Assembly (NCBI GenBank): GCA_037951105.1
Contig: JBAMJV010001373.1
Coordinates: 1-64,000, forward strand
Origin: Echinarachnius parma
Lineage: Eukaryota; Echinodermata; Echinoidea; Clypeasteroida; Echinarachniidae
Reading direction: 5' to 3'
Length of the DNA: 64,000 bases
Positions 52,205 to 61,300 of the stretch are shown here, piece by piece; the first letter of the stretch is position 1; every line of letters starts with the position of its first letter. Below the pieces are notes generated by a model. The model worked only from the letters and a program-made list of their open reading frames with translations, was not told the DNA's origin and did no database searches. The position numbers were made by a program, and so were the translations under genes.

Positions 52205-52335
52205 TCACTTGAGGAAGAAAACGTCCTCCAACACTTGACTCTCTTCCTCCTCCCCTAATTCCACATCTTGGTCAAGAAGCAGTCCGATCTCCCTGATCAC
52301 CTGACTGGAACGCTGCATCAGGCGGGCATCGGATG
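52205..52335 (-). CDS. KIAA1328: hinderin exon 9 (last coding exon)
   Basis: The acceptor ATATTCAG precedes SDARLMQRSSQVIREIGLLL; the exon ends EEEESQVLEDVFFLK and TGA at 52205-52207. The LEDVFF end matches the vertebrate LEDIFF C-terminus, which anchors the gene's 3' end. Confidence 0.85.
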
Positions 52336-55300
52336 CTGAATATAATAGAAAAGAAGAAATAAAGAGCGAAAGTGAAGAAAAGATGGGAACAATATTGCAT
52401 CCTGGTCAAGAAGAAGTTAAATCTCTCAAATAACTCAACTAGAATGCTGCGCACATCAGGTGGTTGTCGGAAGCTGAGGTTAATCTTTAAAAAAAGAGAA
52501 AAAAAAGCTCAGTATTCTCCTTACAAAGCAGACTAATCTTGCCAATCATCTGAATGGAACTATACACTATGTAACATAAGCTAAAATGAACAATCATTGA
52601 GAAAATATAAAATCAATATCAATAAACTTCCTTCAATTTTACTTTACAACTCTTGTAGAGTTTCAGAAATAATATATTAAACATTTAATTTTTCAGAATC
52701 AAAACATGCAATATTTTTGTCTCAACTAGAATTTACTTCACTTCAATGAGGGCATGAAGAATACTTTGCATTAACTTAAATTACTGTACTTAAACAAACT
52801 GTGAAATAATATCTACTAACCCGTTTGTTGCCTTCCATGGCCTTGTCCCTGGGTCCTGTATCCGCCAAGGGGAACGCCAGTCCTGAGGGATCCTCTATCA
52901 GCACGGTTTGGTGACTGCCCCATCCTGTCCTGGGATACCTTCTGCCCCCTAGGTCTGGACCTCTCCTCTGGACCAACTCTTGATGTAAAAGGTTCTCCAT
53001 CTTCTTGGTGGTAGTCTGGGTAGATGTTATTATGCAGGGAAGGAATTTTCTCATGGGCGGCACCTTGGTGGGGTATTCTGCTCTGGGGTATATGGGGTAC
53101 ATATCCACCCATTTGGGGGTGGGGTACACCATGGGTACTGCTTGTATGGGGTAATCTTCTCTGGGGTATGCTTTCTGTTGTTCTGGGGTATGATACACTG
53201 CCACTTATTCCTTGAGGTAGCATATCATCTGCAACACCTGGATGAGTCCTGCCTCTTTGATCATGAGGTATGTGACCCCTTACCCCAGCGTGAGGTATTC
53301 CGATATTGCGGGGTACCCTGTTGGCTGTCCGTTGGTGGGGCAATCCATCTCCCACTTCTCTGTGAAGCATGGAAGCTGCTCTTTGATCCTGGGGTACATG
53401 ACCTGTTACCCCAGTGTGAGGTATGCTACCAGGTACCCCACCGACATAACCTTGAGGTACACTTCTATTTCTTGGTACCCCAGTGACCCTGGAATTGGGG
53501 GCGGCAGTCATTGCCTGCTGGCCTTGATGTGCTCCTGGCATTCTATAGTCTCTATCGCCAGCTGAAGAGTCCACTGCTTCTCGAGTCTCTGCGTCCAGGA
53601 TAGCAGTGATGTTGCCAATTTGCTGTGTAGGATCGTGCCCTCGGAATGGTTGCTCAGTGGCACCTAGGAAAGGAAACGAAGTAATAAACTTGCCTTTAAT
53701 GAATGATAGTATACAAGATATCCTTTTTTTCTATTTCATTTGAAAAGAAAAGAAAGTAACTGTATCCATTCATAGTGGCAAGAGGTTATTGCTATATTAT
53801 CTAGAAACAGTAATCTATGTTCATGTATGTATAAGAAATGTAACTGCAAAACTGGAAAAATTATGTTAATCTTCTCAATTCTCATACATTTTACAATTAA
53901 ATTTTATTAACACTTGTATACCAAAAACATAAGTACCAAAATCTATGTACATGTATATGAAATTTAACTGAAAACAGGAAAAGTTTATCTTTTAAATGCT
54001 CACTCTTTTGTCAATTTTCCCATAAATACTTGTACCAAAACAAATATTCACACAGAACAAATAATGACATTGATGTGGCAAAATTATCTTTAAAAGTCCC
54101 ACCCGACTCACCTCGTCTCCTATCCACTCTTGGATGCAAGGAGGCATATCCTTGAATGTCGTCACGACCATTAGCAGCTTCCATCTCTTCTCTCGTCTCA
54201 TACCAAGCTTGAACTGCATCCCCATCCTCCTCCTCCTCAACATAATCTTCATCCTCATCATCATCAATATCAAAGTACTCCTCGTCTCGCTGTCCATACC
54301 TCTGATCCCAATAGACATGGTCCTGCATTGTGGAGTACTGCTGGTCTGTTCTTTGTCCATATTGTTCAATACCTTCTGGGGGGAACTTGGTGGATGCGTG
54401 CTCCTCCATGTCCATAATACCATTTGCGGCTGGATGTTGTTCCCATGACGACATTGGAGCATGGTTCTGTCCCACAGGCCTTGCACCTCTTTGTCCATCT
54501 GTTGGAATTCTATAATGAATATCTTGACTGACAGGATCCTCTCCTCTCCCGTAAATTGGTCCACCTACTCCACCTTGCCTTTGGCTCTCAGTCTTGCTCT
54601 GTTGCAAGTATTTTCTCCTCACATTCTCATATCCTGTGTCGTTTCCTGAGCTTAGAATACTGTCCATCAACTGCTGCTGCGACTGGTGACTCAGTTGCAA
54701 CTTCTGCATCTGTATCTCCAGCTGCTTCTCGTGCAACAGCTTCTCTTGCTGAAGCAACTTGTGTTGCAGCCAATCCTGCTCTTGTTGCAACCGGTCCCTC
54801 ACCGATCCAAGTGTCTGTTGCCTCTGCTGAGGTGCCAGGCTTCGATAATCTTCCCATTCCTCATTGTTTTCATCTTCCTTCTCAATACCCTGAGGTCCAT
54901 AGCTCCTGTAACGAGGATCATCCACACCTGAGGACTCCTTGAGATGTGACTCGACAGTACTTGGAAGGTTCCCATTCATCTCTGGTAGTGATGCCCACCC
55001 ATCACTCTGGGGTACCCTCTCACTGGATCTCTGGACACGAGCGTGCTGGTCAGGGTCGTCAGAACTCTTGGTGAAGTCTGTAACCTCTTGGAGAGGTAGG
55101 AATGTATCAGGACTGAGTCTATTTCTAGATCCAGGCTCTGGGATAGTTTGCTGTAAACTACCCAGTCCGTTATGGGGTTGACGCCGTTTGTTCTTTGAAC
55201 TGGCAACTGCTGGCGATAGTTCATACATCCTTTGTTGTTTCCTTGATAAAGCATTTGATAATCCGCTCTGAACAGCTTCTGTTTCTTGCCGAGTAGAATC

Positions 55301-58300
55301 GGTAATGACCCTTGACTGGTGTTGCTGCCGGTAAGTGCTGCTTAAAACCGGATTAAACTGGTCTGCTCCATCCTTGAACTGGGAGTTTCTCTCCTGATGT
55401 TTATGGAATAAGGCATCTCTCGATGGCTGGAATACATTGTTAGATATGGGAGATGTTTTTGTCGCACATTGATTTGATTCGGCAGGACTTTGATCAGGTA
55501 TGGGTTGGAGCTGGAAGAATTTCTGCTGCGAATCTTGCGAGGGAGGATATGACACTGGAATCATTTTGCTGCTTTCTTTGATAGGGGACCAGCCAGAGTG
55601 AGATGCATTTTCCTGTAAAATAATTAATAACAATTTATTAAATTAATGAATCAGATAAGACAAAAATACATTTAAGTAATTAATCAATATATATTGAAAG
55701 TTTATTTTATCAAAAGCAAATTTTCTCACATTCGTTTTAAAAATTCAATTATGCAGACATAAGAGAAGTAAATGTCAAAAGTTAATGTCAAAAGTTATAA
55801 TGAAAATTTGATTCGCCAATGATGAATTGTTCAAAGCAGATCAATGACAAAATGCTGCCATGTAAAATCAGCCCTGTTGACTGACGTGGCTTTTATTATG
55901 GTAACGGGTGTGTAGAAGTGTCTGATGTGGCTATTCCATGGATTACAAGGCCAGCAGATTATGGGATTATTTATGGCGCCGTAAAATTACCATTTCTTAA
56001 TTTGCTTTACGTGGCGCTTACAGCAACACTTTACAGGAATGCGTGACTGCAATATTTACCTTGTGAGGGATGTGAGAACTCCTCTCATGAAGAGAATTGG
56101 ACAACTTCTCCTGGTTCTCAGAGACCTTGGTCTGGTAGGAAGACAGGAGCTTCTGGCAATCCAGGTACTGCAGTTGGATATGTGATGGTACCGTTAAGGA
56201 TTATTATAGACTTGGATGAGATGAACATGCAAAATATAACCTTATTTCAAACCACACAACAGCAAATGGCTTTTAAGATGATGCTATTACCAACTACAAA
56301 CAATACTTTAAGGGATTTAGTATCCTGAAGGGTTGATAAAATGTGTATTTCTAAACTTTCCGGAAAATATTAGTATACCAACCATAAATAAAATGATATT
56401 CTACTGCAAGCCAACTACTCGCAAAAATGTAGCTATTTATACAGACAAATCAAAGGATATTTTCTCTCTCTTTCAAGATGGCAGCTAGTTGGGTGTGCAA
56501 CCCCTTAGTTTTCATCTTGTTCTCTTTCCTCTCCACCTGGAGCTGCTGCAGAGCAACCTCCTTCTCCTCTCCAATCCTGAAAAAAAACCAAACAAACAAA
56601 CAATCCAAAATATTATGCAGACAGAAAGGATTTGGTACCAAGAGTTTGTTAGATGTTCCTGCTCTTCCCTCTCCACTTGGAGCTGCTGCAGAGCAACCTC
56701 CTTCTCCTCTCCAATCCTGAAAATAACAACAAAACATGCAATTTTGTCACTCATCTGATATTATGCAGACAGAAAGAGTTTGTTACATTTTTATTCTCTT
56801 TCCTCTCCACTTGGAGCTGCTGCAGAGCAACCTCCTTCTCCTCTCCAATCCTGAAAAACAAACAAAACAAACAAACATACAATCATTTCACTCATCTGAT
56901 ACAATGCAGACAGAAAGAGTTTTCATTCTCTTTGCTCTCCACCTGAAGCTGCTGCAGAGCAACCTCCTTCTCCTCTCCAATCCTGGAAACAACCACAAAA
57001 CAAACATATAATCATTTCACTCATCTGATACAATGCAGACAGAAAGAGTTTGGTACATGTATAGAGTATTAGAGTTTGTTAAATTTTCATTCTCTTTCCT
57101 CTCTTCTTGGAGCTGCTGCAGAGCAACCTCCTTCTCCTCTCCAATCCTTAAAAAAAACACAAAAAAACAAAAAAACATAATCATTGAAATCATCTGATAC
57201 AATGCAGACAGAAAGAGTTTGGTACAAAGAGTTTGTTCAATTTTCATTCTCTTTCCTCTCCACCTGAAGCTGCTGCAGAGCAACCTCCTTCTCCTCTCCA
57301 ATCCTGAAAAACAAACAAACAAACAAACATATAATCATTTCACTAATATTATGCAGACAGAAAGAGTATTTCATTGCATCCGTATAGCCAGAGCTTGACA
57401 CTAGAACTTGCCTGATTGCCCTGGGAAAGTAAAAGTTGATACTGGGACAGTAAAAATTCATACATGGTAATAATTGCTCAACTACTGGAGAAAATGCAAT
57501 TTCTAAATGTAAATCTCATCTAGAGGTATGTATGCAAACTGTACATTTTCTGCTGGGACAAGTGAAATTGGAAAGTTTATGATTTTACTTGCCCAAGCAG
57601 TGGAGAAAAAAGTTTGGATGCTTGATTTAGCATTGTCATTTATTATTTCTGTGTTTAATTAGCTTTTGTTCATAAGCCTCATATTTTGGTTTCTAATGTA
57701 TTGCTATTAAAAAAAATACAAACTAGATGGATCTTCGACTGCGCGCAGTCGAAAATTATGCCTCCGCTATGACGCGATTTTTAATATCAAGCCCAAAATA
57801 ACGTGCACTGAATTTTTTTTTTTCCATATATATATTTTGAGTTCTGTGACCTTGACCTTGACCATAAACTTTGATGGTTACATTGGCTCCCAAGAAAAAT
57901 TCAGGTACCAAGTTAGATTGAAATCTGACATTCAGTTCTTGAGATTTTGCCATTACAAGCAATGTTTGCATACATATTGAGTCATGTGACCTTGACCTTT
58001 GACCTCATGACCCCCAAATCTAATCCAATCATTGCCACCCCGATGTGTATGTAACTCATTCCAAGTTTGAAATTGATCCGTCAAACGGTTCTTGAGATAT
58101 TGCGAGAAGGATGCTTTTTTGCGCATATATTGAGTCCTGCGAACTTGACCTTTCACCTCATGAACCCCAAAATCTAATCGGATCATTGTCACCCCAATAT
58201 GTACACTCATACCAAGTTTGAAATTGATCCATCAACCGGTTCTAGAGATATCGCGAGAACAAGGCGTTTTTGCACATATATCGAGTCCTGTGACCTTGAC

Positions 58301-61300
58301 CTTTGACCTCATGAACCCCAAAATCTAATCAGATCATTGTCTCCCCAATATACACTCATACCAAGTTTGAATTTGATCTGTCAACCGGTTCTAGAGATAT
58401 CGCGAGAACGAGGCATTTTTGAACATACATTGAGTCCTGTGACCTTGACCTTTGCCCTCATGAACCCCAAAATCTAATCAGATCATTGTCTCCCCAATAT
58501 TTACACTCATGCCAAGTTTGAATTTGATCTGTCAACCGGTTCTAGAGATATCCCGAGAACGAGGTATTTTTTAACATATATTGAGTCCTGTGACCTTGAC
58601 CTTTGACCTCATGAACCCCAAAATCTAATCAGATCATTGTCCCCCCAATATGTACACTCAAACCAAGTTTGAAATTGATCCATCAACCGGTTCTTGAGAT
58701 ATCGCGAGAACGAAAACGGGACGTACGTACGGACGGACGTACGTACGGACGGACGTACGTACGGACGGACGGACGGACAACCCGAAAACATAATGCCTCC
58801 GGCCACTTCGTTGGCGGAGGCATAATAACAAATACACAACAAACAACAAATGGTCAGTAAAATCAATTTTGAGTGCTTTCAAACTGTAAACAGTGTGACA
58901 AACACGAGACAGAACTTTTATAACTCACTTTGCAAGTTCTTTGATGAGGTTAGCAACGCGTTTCTTGTCCTCTACCCTTAGGTCTTTCAGAGAGGGCGCT
59001 TCCTTTGAAGGACTTCTTCTTTCATCCTGCAAATTGCAAAACATGAGGTTATATCAAGTGATGAACTCAATCATTTACTTTCCTATTCAGCATTCATAAA
59101 GTAATTGGCAAACAAATTAAAAATATTACTAAAGTGGAGGCACTAGGGTGTTTAACTTTGACAGTTAAAAGGGCTGTTGCAAACATTCTATACAAAATTA
59201 CAGAAAATAGCAAATGACATATTTATGTTTTTTAACAACATGAGTATGACTAGTAATTTTCTATTTATTTGTATTCATTGATACGGTATCTTCCAAACTC
59301 AAGGGAAGAGCACCCTAATCAGCCACTGGCCATTGTTCGTGGAGGTCCTACAACCAAACAGACAGCCCCAATATGCTAGTTAAATAAATTGAAAGAATTA
59401 GACAGAACAATACTAGAGTAGTCCAGTTGGCGATTTAAAAAGTTTAGTGACATTCCCTGCACATTACCTTGAACAAGTCGTTGGGTGACAGTGAGAAAGG
59501 CAGTAAGTCAAATTGTTTGCCTAACTGAATTCTGCATTATTGGGTCAGAGACTCAGAGCCCCATCTTGGTAATGCCAAATTTTCAAATAGTTTCTTAACA
59601 TTTTTGAAATATCTATCAACAATTAAAAAGAGCTACATTTGGTTCCTACAGGGATCCCAAACTTAAAACACAATTATCTCTGAGACTTTTCTTCTCTTTC
59701 TCAACCGACAAAGTGATAGCAGAACAACATACACCTGTTTTTAGACGTTTCCTTTCCCTTCTTTGGTTGGCTTCTCACTGGCTTGAGTCTTTACTTGCTC
59801 CTTCCTGTGACCCATCCTCTGCTAACTCGGCCAATGTTCTTTATTCTCAGTGCAACACCTTGTACAAAACAAGTGATAGCAGAACAACATACTTGTTTTG
59901 AGACGTTTCCTTTCCCCTCTTTGGTTGGCTTCTCACTCGATTGAGTCTTTTCTTTCCCCTTCCTGTGAGCCACCCTCTGCTTGTTCAGTCAATGTTCTTT
60001 ATTCCCAGCGCAATCCCTTGAATAAGTGATAGTAGAACAGAACAACATACCTGTTTTGAGACGTTTCCTTTGCCTTCTTTGGTTGGCTTCTCACTGGCTT
60101 GAATCTTTGCTTGCCCCTTCCTGTGTCCCATCCTCTGCTTGCTCTGTACGACGACCTGTTGTCTGGACATTGTGTATGTCTTCTTGGCACCCGTAGCTGT
60201 GTCTGTTACTCCTGGCAAGGGAAAATGCAAGCGTGACATATTTGTATGTGAAGTTGTGATAAAACTACAGTAATAATGCCATTCGTTGGTTGACAAGTAT
60301 TGTCCTGCACAATACCGCAGCAACATAGAAATCTCATAAACTTAATTTTTTAGTAAGAATTAAAGCATAGTATGCAATTTATTGATATTTCTTTTAATTT
60401 ATTCATCATCTTATACCTTGTATCTTATTTGTCATATACTGTAAACATAATAACTTTCATAGAATTTGACTTGATTTAGGATGCATGCATACATTGCATA
60501 GTTGTTGCTTACATACCTGGAACATGCGCACTCCTTCGAGACATGGGGTTCAAGTCTGCATCACTTTCTAAATAGAGAAAAAATATATAGAGATGAGTCT
60601 TAAAAACCTAGATCATTGTAGGAATTCAAATATAAAGAGAAAATTTAATGGAATAGCACATTATTGTGTACTGGAGGTGTTGCATAAAAAGTTTAGATTA
60701 ATTGCAAAGTTGCGATCGATTGCAAATCTGAAAATGTGCCTAAATACGCAAATCTGATTGGCTCAGATGCGCATATTTTCAGACTTGCAATTAATCGAAA
60801 CTTTGCAATTGATCGCAGCTCTTTATCATTTATGCAACACCTCCAGGTACCACAGAAACAGCTTCATGCATTGATCATCATTTGATGGAATACATTTGAT
60901 CATCAAAATGACTAATAGGTTTAAATCACATCTAAAATGAAAATGGTCTTAGTCTTACTAAAGGGAATATTAACATTTATTATTATTTTAAACTTCCACA
61001 TTGTCATTAGACGTCTGTCAAAAGAATTTCACCCCTTTACATGGTAATGAATGCAAAATAAATTTTAGAGTGCAAATTCATGCAGGCGAGCTTTAAAAGT
61101 AGCCCCATAAATAAAATGTTATTAAAAGCTTTTTTTTCCCTGCCCTGCATAAAATTTAAAATGAACATCAGCGTTCATGTGCAGTGACATTGCTAAAAAA
61201 AAAAAAATCAATTTGTTGTAAAATGTCTTCACAAATAGGTTGCATGCACCCCTACAAGACAAGGGGTTAACAGCATGCTGCATTAACCCCTTACTCCATT

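Noticed and set aside
54134..55181. Plus-strand ORFs across hinderin exon 7
   Set aside because: Shadow frames antisense to a well-supported coding exon.
56160..56172. TGCAG acceptor in front of YLDCQ as the exon 6 start
   Set aside because: It would put exon 6 out of frame with exon 5 and would drop the conserved IQLQ residues; the AT-AC boundary fits better.
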